A stretch of DNA of 7,918 nt, from assembly GCA_003523465.1 (NCBI GenBank), contig DQAA01000265.1, positions 1-7,918 on the forward strand, given 5' to 3'. The notes under the pieces were generated by a model. It did not search any database. It had not been told where the DNA came from and worked only from the letters and a program-made list of their open reading frames with translations. Made by a program: the position numbers and the translations under genes. Of this stretch, positions 1 to 4,342 are shown in pieces; position 1 is the first letter of the stretch; the number at the start of each line of letters is the position of its first letter. This DNA comes from Pseudomonas sp. Lineage in GTDB: Bacteria > Pseudomonadota > Gammaproteobacteria > Pseudomonadales > Pseudomonadaceae.

Positions 1-381
1 GGCGCTGAGTTCGCGGGTCAGGGTGCCGTCGTCGCTGCGTTCGGTATGCACCTTGAGCACCATGTCGCGGGTGCCGGCGGGCCAGGGCAGGGCGGTGGTG
101 AGGTAGACCCAGGTGTCGGCGCCTTCCACCTCCAGCAGGCGCATGTCGGCGCAGGCATATAGCCATTTGCAGGCGACCCGGAGATTTTCCTGGAGGTCGC
201 CGAGGGTTCGGACGTCGGCCTTGATCGTGGTGACGCCGCGAAAGCTCTGGTACTTCGAGCCGGGGACATCGCTGAGGTAGACCTGGATGCCGGCTTCCTC
301 ATGGGCCAGGTGCCAGGGTTCGGCAGCCTGGCTGGTGGCGGTCAGCAACAAGGCCAGGGCCAGGGGAACGAGACGGTGCAT
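1..381 (-). CDS. Secreted START-domain (lipid-binding-like) protein, C-terminus cut off by window edge
   Basis: The 127 visible residues start at an ATG at 381-379 and stay open to the left edge, so the stop is outside. Residues 1-20 form a signal peptide (hydrophobic run LALALLL, probable cleavage at SQA-AE), placing the protein in the periplasm. The mature part opens with a pattern typical of bacterial START-domain proteins (GIQVYLSDVPGSKYQSFRG, residues 31-49), followed by a pair of cysteines at 71 and 77 and a WVYL...PWPAGTRDMVLKV stretch (91-111) matching the helix-grip fold core. START domains bind lipids or other hydrophobic ligands; the ligand here is unknown. No good Shine-Dalgarno is seen before the ATG, but the signal peptide supports this start. 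A CTATTCT motif (414-420, minus strand) could be its -10, close to the RpoS-type CTATACT. It is divergent from the copper genes, with no evident functional link. Confidence 0.85.
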   Translation of the reverse strand, partial: MHRLVPLALALLLTATSQAAEPWHLAHEEAGIQVYLSDVPGSKYQSFRGVTTIKADVRTLGDLQENLRVACKWLYACADMRLLEVEGADTWVYLTTALPWPAGTRDMVLKVHTERSDDGTLTRELSA

Positions 382-641
382 GGTGGGTGGTCTGGCGTGG
401 TGGAGTGTGTTTGAGAATAGGCAGGAATCGTGGCGTTTTTACAGGCTCTCCCACGAACTCGCACGAGATGCCGCTCACGCCTTGTTACGCTTTCATGGCA
501 ACCGCTGCGACACCACGCCGCACCCTTCGGGCGCCCTGCGCTGGCCCGTCCCTCCCTTGCATGACAAAATGCCGCCTCGCAAAAACCATGAAATGAACAG
601 CTTCGATGCTGAAGCGTGCACCTTCCCGAAAGGATGGTTAC
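382..641. promoter_or_regulatory. Divergent intergenic region between START gene and SCO gene
   Basis: This 260-bp region separates two divergently transcribed genes and must hold both promoters. On the minus strand CTATTCT at 414-420 is a plausible -10 about 33 bp before the START gene, with no convincing -35. On the plus strand I could not choose a promoter for the SCO gene with confidence. A short dyad GCTTC/GAAGC lies at 600-604/611-615. Open frames crossing the region lack ribosome binding sites and look like chance frames in GC-rich DNA. Confidence 0.5.
620..638 (+). promoter_or_regulatory. Dyad/hairpin covering the Shine-Dalgarno of the SCO gene
   Basis: ACCTTCC (620-626) and GGATGGT (632-638) form an imperfect 7-bp dyad around CGAAA, with one T-T mismatch. 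The Shine-Dalgarno AAGGA (630-634) of the SCO gene lies in the loop and right half, so in RNA the stem could occlude it. The ACC...GGT ends also recall metal-responsive MerR-type operators, but the distance to the ATG at 642 makes an operator role less likely. The short, mismatched stem may be coincidental. Confidence 0.3.
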
Positions 642-1247
642 ATGAACGATCTATTGACCCGGCGCGACGTTGTCGCCGGGCTCAGCCTGCTGGGCCTGGG
701 CGCCCTTACCGGCTGCACGGGTTCGCAGAAACTCGATTTCAAGTACGGTAAGGACCTGAGCAACAAGATCCTCGGCCGCTCCTTCAAACTCCAGGACGTC
801 CACGGCGACACCTACGCACTGTCGAGCTTCTACGGCTCGATGCCGATGGTCTTCTTCGGCTTCACCCAGTGCCCGGCAATCTGCCCGACCACCTTGGCCC
901 GCGCGGTACAGATCAAGAAACTGATGGGCCGCGATGGCGACTTCCTCAAGGTCGTGTTCATCACCCTCGATCCCGAGCGCGATACCCCGCAGGTGCTGGA
1001 CGACTACGTGAAGGCCTTCGACCCGACCTTCACCGCGCTGTCCGGCACGCCGGAGCAGATCGCCGCCACCGCCAAGGAATTCGGCGTGTTCTACGAGAAG
1101 GTGCCGCTGGGTGACAGCTACACCGTGTCGCACACGTCCACCAGTTTCGTCTTCGACTCCCGCGGCCGCCTGTACCTGGGCCTGTCCCATTCGCTGACCG
1201 CGAAAGAGTGCGCCGAAGACCTGTTGACCCTGATGGAGATCTGCTGA
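642..1247 (+). CDS. SCO1/SenC family copper-binding lipoprotein (cytochrome oxidase CuA assembly)
   Basis: This 201-aa protein has a thioredoxin-like fold of the SCO1/SenC/PrrC family, which binds copper and helps build the CuA centre of cytochrome c oxidase. Visible hallmarks are the CxxxC copper/redox motif in FTQCPAICPTT (Cys77, Cys81), the FITLDPERDTP segment (106-116) and the conserved histidine His164 in VSHTSTSFVFD. The N-terminus is a lipoprotein signal with lipobox LTGC (Cys25), so the protein is membrane-anchored on the periplasmic side. Arg7-Arg8 in TRRDVV resembles a twin-arginine signal. The start at 642 is chosen over an in-frame ATG at 606 because AAGGA (630-634) sits 7 nt upstream and the signal peptide begins there. 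The stop overlaps the start of the PCuAC gene (TGATG), implying translational coupling. An unusual cysteine is the last residue. I leave the symbol empty because senC and sco are used inconsistently. Confidence 0.93.
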   Translation: MNDLLTRRDVVAGLSLLGLGALTGCTGSQKLDFKYGKDLSNKILGRSFKLQDVHGDTYALSSFYGSMPMVFFGFTQCPAICPTTLARAVQIKKLMGRDGDFLKVVFITLDPERDTPQVLDDYVKAFDPTFTALSGTPEQIAATAKEFGVFYEKVPLGDSYTVSHTSTSFVFDSRGRLYLGLSHSLTAKECAEDLLTLMEIC

Positions 1248-1720
1248 TGTTGTCGATTCGCAAGTCCCTGGCCGTTCTGGCCCTGTGTGGCGCCGCTCTG
1301 CCGGCGCTGGCGCAAACCACCGTGGAAAATGCCTGGGCCCGCGCCACCGTGGCCAACCAGCAGGCCTCCGGTGCCTTCATGACCCTCACCTCCGATACCG
1401 ACGCCAGGCTGGTCGAAGTACAGTCGCCGGTGGCGAAGACGGTGCATATCCACCAGATGCAGATGAAGGACGACGTCATGAGCATGGGCCCGGTAGACGC
1501 CCTCGACCTGCCGGCCGGCAAGGCGGTGGTGCTCGACGCCAATGGCTATCACGTCATGCTGATGGGGCTGGTGCGCCAGCTGAAGGAAGGCGAGGAAGTG
1601 CCGCTGACCCTGGTCATCCAGGACGCCAAGGGCAACAAGGAAAACCTCGAGATCAAGGCGCCGGTTCGTTCGCTCACCGGCGGCAAGCACGAGATGCATC
1701 ACGACCACGGTCACCAGTGA
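1247..1720 (+). CDS. Periplasmic copper chaperone PCuAC (DUF461)
   Basis: The 157-aa product begins with a signal peptide (residues 1-22, cleavage near ALA-QT) and is the PCuAC family Cu(I) chaperone, which delivers copper to the CuA site of cytochrome oxidase and cooperates with SCO proteins. The family motif H-X10-M-X21-H-X-M is present exactly: His69, Met80, His102, Met104. Extra potential ligands flank it (His67, Met71, Met73, Met78, Met106). The C-terminus ends in a histidine/methionine-rich tail (KHEMHHDHGHQ, 147-157), probably a second metal-binding site. The start is the ATG at 1247-1249 overlapping the SCO stop, with GGAG at 1235-1238 eight bases upstream; a longer frame from 1208 lacks a signal peptide. 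The pairing with SCO strongly supports a role in oxidase copper loading. Confidence 0.95.
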   Translation: MLSIRKSLAVLALCGAALPALAQTTVENAWARATVANQQASGAFMTLTSDTDARLVEVQSPVAKTVHIHQMQMKDDVMSMGPVDALDLPAGKAVVLDANGYHVMLMGLVRQLKEGEEVPLTLVIQDAKGNKENLEIKAPVRSLTGGKHEMHHDHGHQ

Positions 1721-1725
1721 CATCC

Positions 1726-1754
1726 TCGCGGGGCGCCAGGCATGGGCCCCGCGA
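1726..1754 (+). terminator. GC-rich hairpin after the PCuAC gene, probable terminator
   Basis: A perfect 9-bp stem, TCGCGGGGC (1726-1734) with GCCCCGCGA (1746-1754), encloses an 11-nt loop and begins 5 bp after the stop of the PCuAC gene. The trailing sequence TCTCCTCCC is only weakly T-rich, so the terminator may be inefficient or aided by Rho. Position directly behind an operon is the main support. Confidence 0.55.
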
Positions 1755-1921
1755 TCTCCTCCCGCCGCAGCGATTTCTTGCACCCCAAACAACCCCCTCC
1801 CGCTATTTCCCGCCACCCGTCCGGCCGCACCGAATCAAAGCGAATCCTTGCACTTTCATGGACTCCCAAGTCATGTACGGCAAACGTCGTGCACCCTTCG
1901 TGTTCTATGAGGTGAAAGATC
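1755..1921 (+). promoter_or_regulatory. Leader/promoter region of the KGG stress gene
   Basis: About 165 bp lie between the hairpin after PCuAC and the KGG gene. The region should contain the KGG promoter, but I find no convincing -35/-10 pair. The only clear element is the Shine-Dalgarno GAGGTG (1909-1914), 7 nt before the ATG at 1922. Confidence 0.35.
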
Positions 1922-2095
1922 ATGGCTAACAATGAAAACCGCACTGGCTCCAAGCAAGGTGGCAACCCTGGCAACTTTGCCAATGACCGGGAAAAAGCCT
2001 CCGAAGCCGGCCGCAAGGGCGGGCAACATTCGGGCGGCATGAACCAGGACCAGAAAAAACCTCAGGACACCGGCCGCAAAGGCGGTCGCTCCTGA
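1922..2095 (+). CDS. Small KGG-repeat stress-induced protein (YciG/Con-10 type)
   Basis: This 57-aa, very hydrophilic protein has no signal peptide or membrane segment. It is rich in Gly, Lys, Asn and Gln and carries two GRKGG motifs (residues 30-34 and 51-55), plus the order GNPGNFANDREKASEAGRKGG that is typical of the KGG / general stress protein family (E. coli YciG, fungal Con-10). Such proteins are intrinsically disordered, accumulate in stationary phase or under osmotic stress, and have no defined biochemical activity. The start is set by GAGGTG at 1909-1914, 7 nt upstream. It is the first gene of a run of small genes leading to ku, which fits a stationary-phase or stress setting; RpoS control is inferred, not seen. 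Confidence 0.9.
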   Translation: MANNENRTGSKQGGNPGNFANDREKASEAGRKGGQHSGGMNQDQKKPQDTGRKGGRS

Positions 2096-2123
2096 TCTGC
2101 AGTCCTGATCCACTCCTGATCCA
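2090..2123 (+). repeat. Three short direct repeats at the KGG stop codon
   Basis: TCCTGATC occurs at 2090-2097, 2103-2110 and 2114-2121; the second and third share the 10-mer TCCTGATCCA with an 11-bp period. The first copy includes the TGA stop of the KGG gene. Spacing of about one helical turn would suit a protein-binding site, but slippage duplication behind the stop codon is equally possible. Confidence 0.5.
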
Positions 2124-2141
2124 TAGCAGCGAAGTAACCGG

Positions 2142-2162
2142 CGGGGCATGACCTGTGCCCCG
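2142..2162 (+). terminator. Possible terminator hairpin after the KGG gene
   Basis: A perfect 7-bp stem CGGGGCA (2142-2148) / TGCCCCG (2156-2162) surrounds a 7-nt loop, 46 bp after the KGG stop. There is no T-tract behind it, so on its own it is a weak terminator candidate. It is followed 7 bp later by a stronger hairpin. Confidence 0.35.
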
Positions 2163-2169
2163 TCCGTCT

Positions 2170-2210
2170 GGCGCATCCAAGCCCTGCTTCGATGCGCCGT
2201 TTGCGTTTGT
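2170..2210 (+). terminator. Strong hairpin with T-rich tail just before the lipoprotein gene (terminator or attenuator)
   Basis: GGCGCATC (2170-2177) pairs with GATGCGCC (2191-2198). Past one C-C mismatch the stem continues with AAGC (2179-2182) / GCTT (2186-2189) around a 3-nt loop, giving 12 base pairs. GTTTGCGTTTGT follows, as in a rho-independent terminator. The lipoprotein Shine-Dalgarno GGAGGA starts at 2211, right behind the tail. Either it ends the KGG transcript and the lipoprotein promoter overlaps the hairpin, or it attenuates read-through into the lipoprotein gene. Confidence 0.6.
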
Positions 2211-2223
2211 GGAGGACGCACTC

Positions 2224-2418
2224 ATGAAAGCACTCATGAACAAGGGCGCGGCGTTGCTCCTGGTCTCCGGCCTGCTGGTGCTGGGCGGATGTTTCGACAA
2301 CTCCAACCACCCCGGCAAGGACTCCGACCCGAGCAAGCCGTCGCTGCAGATGCAGCAGCCGCAATCGACGCAAAACCCGGCCGCGCAACTGGCGCCGAGC
2401 AAGGACAGCGACAACTGA
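2224..2418 (+). CDS. Small lipoprotein of unknown function (64 aa)
   Basis: The product has a classical lipoprotein signal peptide: a Lys-bearing N-terminus (MKALMNKG), a hydrophobic stretch (AALLLVSGLLVL) and lipobox LGGC with the lipidated cysteine at position 23. Phenylalanine follows the cysteine, so there is no Asp inner-membrane retention signal and outer-membrane placement is likely. The mature 42 residues are short, hydrophilic and low-complexity (Asp, Ser, Pro, Gln; QMQQPQ near residues 42-47), without a recognisable domain. The start at 2224 is chosen because GGAGGA (2211-2216) lies 7 nt upstream; an in-frame ATG at 2155 would add residues incompatible with a signal peptide, and one at 2236 is worse placed. 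I recognise no named family and assign no function. It sits between a stress gene and the ku operon. Confidence 0.8.
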   Translation: MKALMNKGAALLLVSGLLVLGGCFDNSNHPGKDSDPSKPSLQMQQPQSTQNPAAQLAPSKDSDN

Positions 2419-2456
2419 TCGGCCCGACCGCCATTTCGATCAAACCTTCCGTGCTT

Positions 2457-2516
2457 CCTGGCAGTCACTAGGGAAAGCGCCCGAATCGGCGGGCACTTTC
2501 TTCAGTGACTGCCAGG
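2457..2516 (+). terminator. 60-nt near-perfect hairpin: terminator-like core inside a 13-bp outer dyad that reaches the next ribosome binding site
   Basis: The outer arms are a perfect 13-bp inverted repeat, CCTGGCAGTCACT (2457-2469) and AGTGACTGCCAGG (2504-2516). Inside, GAAAG-C-GCCCG (2473-2483) pairs with CGGGC-A-CTTTC (2490-2500) around a 6-nt loop, and two G-T pairs bridge to the outer stem. The whole forms a stem of about 25 pairs with only two mismatches. The inner stem resembles a terminator for the lipoprotein gene (stop at 2418). The outer right arm covers the first bases of AGGAGGT (2514-2520), the Shine-Dalgarno of the microprotein gene, so the folded RNA could also limit its translation. 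Confidence 0.75.
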
Positions 2517-2525
2517 AGGTGCCCC

Positions 2526-2660
2526 ATGACCCTTATCTGCCTGTTGCGAGGCTGCCAGTGGCGGTCGATGCCGAACGGTGACAGCGACCTGGTCGACTGC
2601 GAATGCTGTGAACGTTGCGGCGCCTTGCGTTACCACCTCCTGCAAATTCCCCGCCCCTAG
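2526..2660 (+). CDS. Cysteine-rich 44-aa microprotein upstream of Ku
   Basis: This short gene has an excellent Shine-Dalgarno (AGGAGGT, 2514-2520) 5 nt before its ATG. The 44-aa product has six cysteines: Cys5 and Cys10 in ICLLRGCQW, and Cys25, Cys27, Cys28 and Cys31 in DCECCERCG. The pairs resemble a small zinc-ribbon or zinc-knuckle. There is no signal peptide, so a cytoplasmic metal-binding protein is likely. The pattern recalls, from memory, a family of Cys-rich small proteins annotated in Pseudomonas (PSPA7_2676-like); I cannot verify this here. Its TAG stop is part of the Shine-Dalgarno (TAGGAG) of ku, 9 bp before the ku ATG, which suggests co-transcription and coupled translation. A role with Ku is inferred from position alone. 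Confidence 0.8.
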   Translation: MTLICLLRGCQWRSMPNGDSDLVDCECCERCGALRYHLLQIPRP

Positions 2661-2669
2661 GAGTCCGCC

Positions 2670-3503
2670 ATGCCCCGTGCAATCTGGAAGGGTGCGATCA
2701 GCTTTGGCCTGGTGCATATCCCCGTCGCCCTGACCACCGCGGTCAGCAGCCAGCGCATCGACTTCGACTGGCTCGACCAGCGCAGCATGGACCCGGTGGG
2801 CTACAAGCGGATCAACAAGGTCACCGGCAAGGACGTCACCAAGGAAAACATCGTCAAGGGTGTGGAAGTCGAGAAGGGTCGCTACGTGGTGATCAGCGAG
2901 GACGAGATCCGCAAGGCCCGGCCCGAGGCGACCCAGACCATCGATATCTTTTCCTTCGTCGATGCCGGGGAGATTCCCTTGCAGCAGTTCGACACGCCGT
3001 ACTACCTGGCGCCGGACAAGCGTGGTGGCAAGGTCTACGCGCTGCTTCGCGAAACCCTCGAAAGCACCGGCAAGGTCGCCCTCGCCACGGTGGTGCTGCA
3101 CACCCAGCAGCACCTCGCGCTGGTACGGCCGCTGGAAGAGGCGCTGGTGCTGATTACCCTGCGCTGGCCGGACGAGGTGAAGGATTTGGACAGTCTGGAG
3201 CTGGACAGCAGCGTGACTACCGCCAAAGTCAGCAAGGCCGAGCTGGACATGGCCAAGCGCTTGGTCAAGGACATGAGCGGCAGCTGGACGCCTGGGGATT
3301 ACCAGAATGTATTTCGCCAGACCATCATGGAACTGGTGGAAGAGAAGGCGGCCAAGGGCAAGATCGCCGTGGTGGAAGAGGGCGAGCAGGGCGAGGGTGG
3401 CAAGGGCGCGGACATCATCGACCTGACCGAGTTGCTCAAGCGCAGCCTCGGAGGCAAACCCAAGCCTGCGCCGAAGAAGAAGGCCTCGCGCAAGGCTTCC
3501 TAG
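2670..3503 (+). CDS. ku: Bacterial Ku protein (non-homologous end joining)
   Basis: The 277-aa protein is a bacterial Ku, a homodimeric ring that binds DNA double-strand ends and recruits the ligase LigD in non-homologous end joining. The N-terminal signature RAIWKGAISFGLVHIPV (residues 3-19) is diagnostic, followed by the beta-barrel core with GYKRINKVTGKDV (44-56), a YVVISEDEI segment (72-80), FDTPYYLAPDK (107-117) and the helical region ending near residue 230. The C-terminus has a DIIDLTELLKRSL segment (248-260), the region that contacts LigD in other bacterial Ku proteins, and a Lys-rich tail (KPKPAPKKKASRK). Length is normal. The start at 2670 has TAGGAG at 2658-2663, 6 nt upstream. No ligD lies in this window, so the partner must be elsewhere. 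Neighbours fit a stationary-phase DNA repair setting. Confidence 0.97.
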   Translation: MPRAIWKGAISFGLVHIPVALTTAVSSQRIDFDWLDQRSMDPVGYKRINKVTGKDVTKENIVKGVEVEKGRYVVISEDEIRKARPEATQTIDIFSFVDAGEIPLQQFDTPYYLAPDKRGGKVYALLRETLESTGKVALATVVLHTQQHLALVRPLEEALVLITLRWPDEVKDLDSLELDSSVTTAKVSKAELDMAKRLVKDMSGSWTPGDYQNVFRQTIMELVEEKAAKGKIAVVEEGEQGEGGKGADIIDLTELLKRSLGGKPKPAPKKKASRKAS

Positions 3504-3573
3504 GGGCGTGAGGGCTGATGGGGACTTTGGTGTCGCGAGATTATCCTTTCGATGTGCCGCGGCGACCGGCCCC

Positions 3574-3802
3574 TTCCGCCTTCACGGCGGGTCCATTTTG
3601 TCTTGGCAAAATGGACGAAAACCGCTGGCTCCTGCATCCGGCCCTGCGCTTCGCTCCGGGTTCCCTCCCTCCGGGACCTTTCGGGGCCATCGCGGCCTAC
3701 GATTTGCTGCGCAAATCTTCATCTCGCGTCTTCGGCTGATGCCGAAGGGTGCTACGCACCTGGCCCCTACAGGTCCCTCCACTCGGCCTCCTGACGTCGC
3801 GA
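3574..3802 (+). repeat. Left arm of large inverted repeat, with three internal hairpins
   Basis: This 229-bp arm matches the reverse complement of 3939-4168 at about 88% identity by hand count (27 differences including one single-base indel). Three perfect hairpins lie inside it: GTCCATTTTG/CAAAATGGAC (3591-3600/3607-3616), GATTTGC/GCAAATC (3701-3707/3711-3717) and CTTCGGC/GCCGAAG (3730-3736/3741-3747). The inner end is GACGTCGCGA (3793-3802). The high identity combined with palindromic substructure resembles multi-copy intergenic repeats of Pseudomonas genomes; the exact family is not determined here. Confidence 0.85.
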
Positions 3803-3938
3803 TTCGTGGTGTCTGAACTGACGTGCACCAAGAGCAAAAGCCAGCAAGAGCGAAGACGAGAAGCTTACTCAAAGACCTCCAAACTGTCGGCGCGGGCTTT
3901 GATTTCGAAGATGCGTCAATGCCGGCGCCACCCGTAAC
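3803..3938. other. Spacer between the two repeat arms
   Basis: This 136-bp spacer is less GC-rich than the arms and includes A-rich, purine-rich stretches such as AAGAGCAAAAGCCAGCAAGAG on the plus strand near 3829-3849. I see no gene, promoter or RNA motif in it. Peptides read across it on the minus strand resemble ones I recall from hypothetical Pseudomonas proteins, which would mean the spacer belongs to the recurring unit rather than being random DNA between two insertions. Confidence 0.4.
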
Positions 3939-4168
3939 TCGCGACGTCAGGAGGCCGAGCGGAGGTGACTGGAAGGGGCAGGTGCGCAGCACCCTTCGGC
4001 GAAAGCCGAAGACGCGAGGTGTAGATTTGCGCAGCAAATCGTAGGCCGCGTTGCCCCTGTAAGGCACCGGAGAGAGGGGACCCGGAGCGTAGCGTAGGGC
4101 CGGATGCAGGAGCAGGCGGTTTTCGTCCATTTTTGCCAAGACAAAATGGACCCGCCGTAAAGGCGGAA
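3939..4168 (-). repeat. Right arm of large inverted repeat, with three internal hairpins
   Basis: This 230-bp arm is the inverted copy of 3574-3802. It keeps the three hairpins: CTTCGGC/GCCGAAG (3994-4000/4005-4011), GATTTGC/GCAAATC (4024-4030/4034-4040) and the GTCCATTTT-type stem (4125-4135/4142-4151), where one extra T is the only indel between the arms. The TTCGGC hairpin has a different loop from the left copy (GAAA here on the plus strand, TGAT there) but an identical stem. Confidence 0.85.
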
Positions 4169-4342
4169 AGCGCCGGCGGGGGCGCCTCCGCGACTGGATA
4201 AGCCCGCAGCATCAGTACCAGCACAACGCAAAAAATGCGTAGACACCCATGCCGTGAAGGACCGCAGAGCGGTAACTGCCCTTCCATGTCGGGACCGTTA
4301 GCGCAGTCTCTCGCGACGGTTCGGACGCTCTAGATCGCGCCG

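Larger units (their letters stand above)
3504..4342. other. 839-bp gene-free region holding a large inverted-repeat element
   Basis: Between ku and the LysR gene I find no credible coding sequence. The core is an inverted repeat (arms 3574-3802 and 3939-4168) around a spacer (3803-3938). GTCGCG at 3532-3537 and its complement CGCGAC at 4189-4194 lie outside the arms at similar distances and may mark the outer boundary. The right flank (4195-4342) holds small dyads ACGCA/TGCGT (4226-4230/4236-4240), ACCGC/GCGGT (4261-4265/4269-4273) and ACCGT/ACGGT (4294-4298/4316-4320). Long open frames cross the region, including one of 185 codons on the minus strand (4139 to 3582), but they lack ribosome binding sites and are compatible with chance in this GC-rich repeat. 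Confidence 0.7.

Noticed and set aside
287..751. 154-codon plus-strand frame across the START-SCO intergenic region
   Set aside because: It begins inside the START gene, ends inside the SCO gene in another frame, and its peptide is Arg-rich out-of-frame translation.
3508..3816. Open frames on the plus strand after ku (about 70-100 codons)
   Set aside because: They lie inside the left repeat arm, overlap one another in different frames and have no ribosome binding site or protein-like composition.
3582..4139. 185-codon open frame on the minus strand through the inverted repeat, reading similar to hypothetical proteins annotated in Pseudomonas
   Set aside because: It has only a TTG or ATG inside the repeat with no ribosome binding site, and spans both arms in opposite senses, so half of it would be the antisense of the other half. 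More likely a repeat artefact than a gene.
3504..4342. CRISPR array, insertion sequence with transposase, tRNA or attachment site in the repeat region
   Set aside because: There are only two large inverted arms rather than many short direct repeats, no transposase frame, no tRNA-like cloverleaf, and no clear flanking target duplication.
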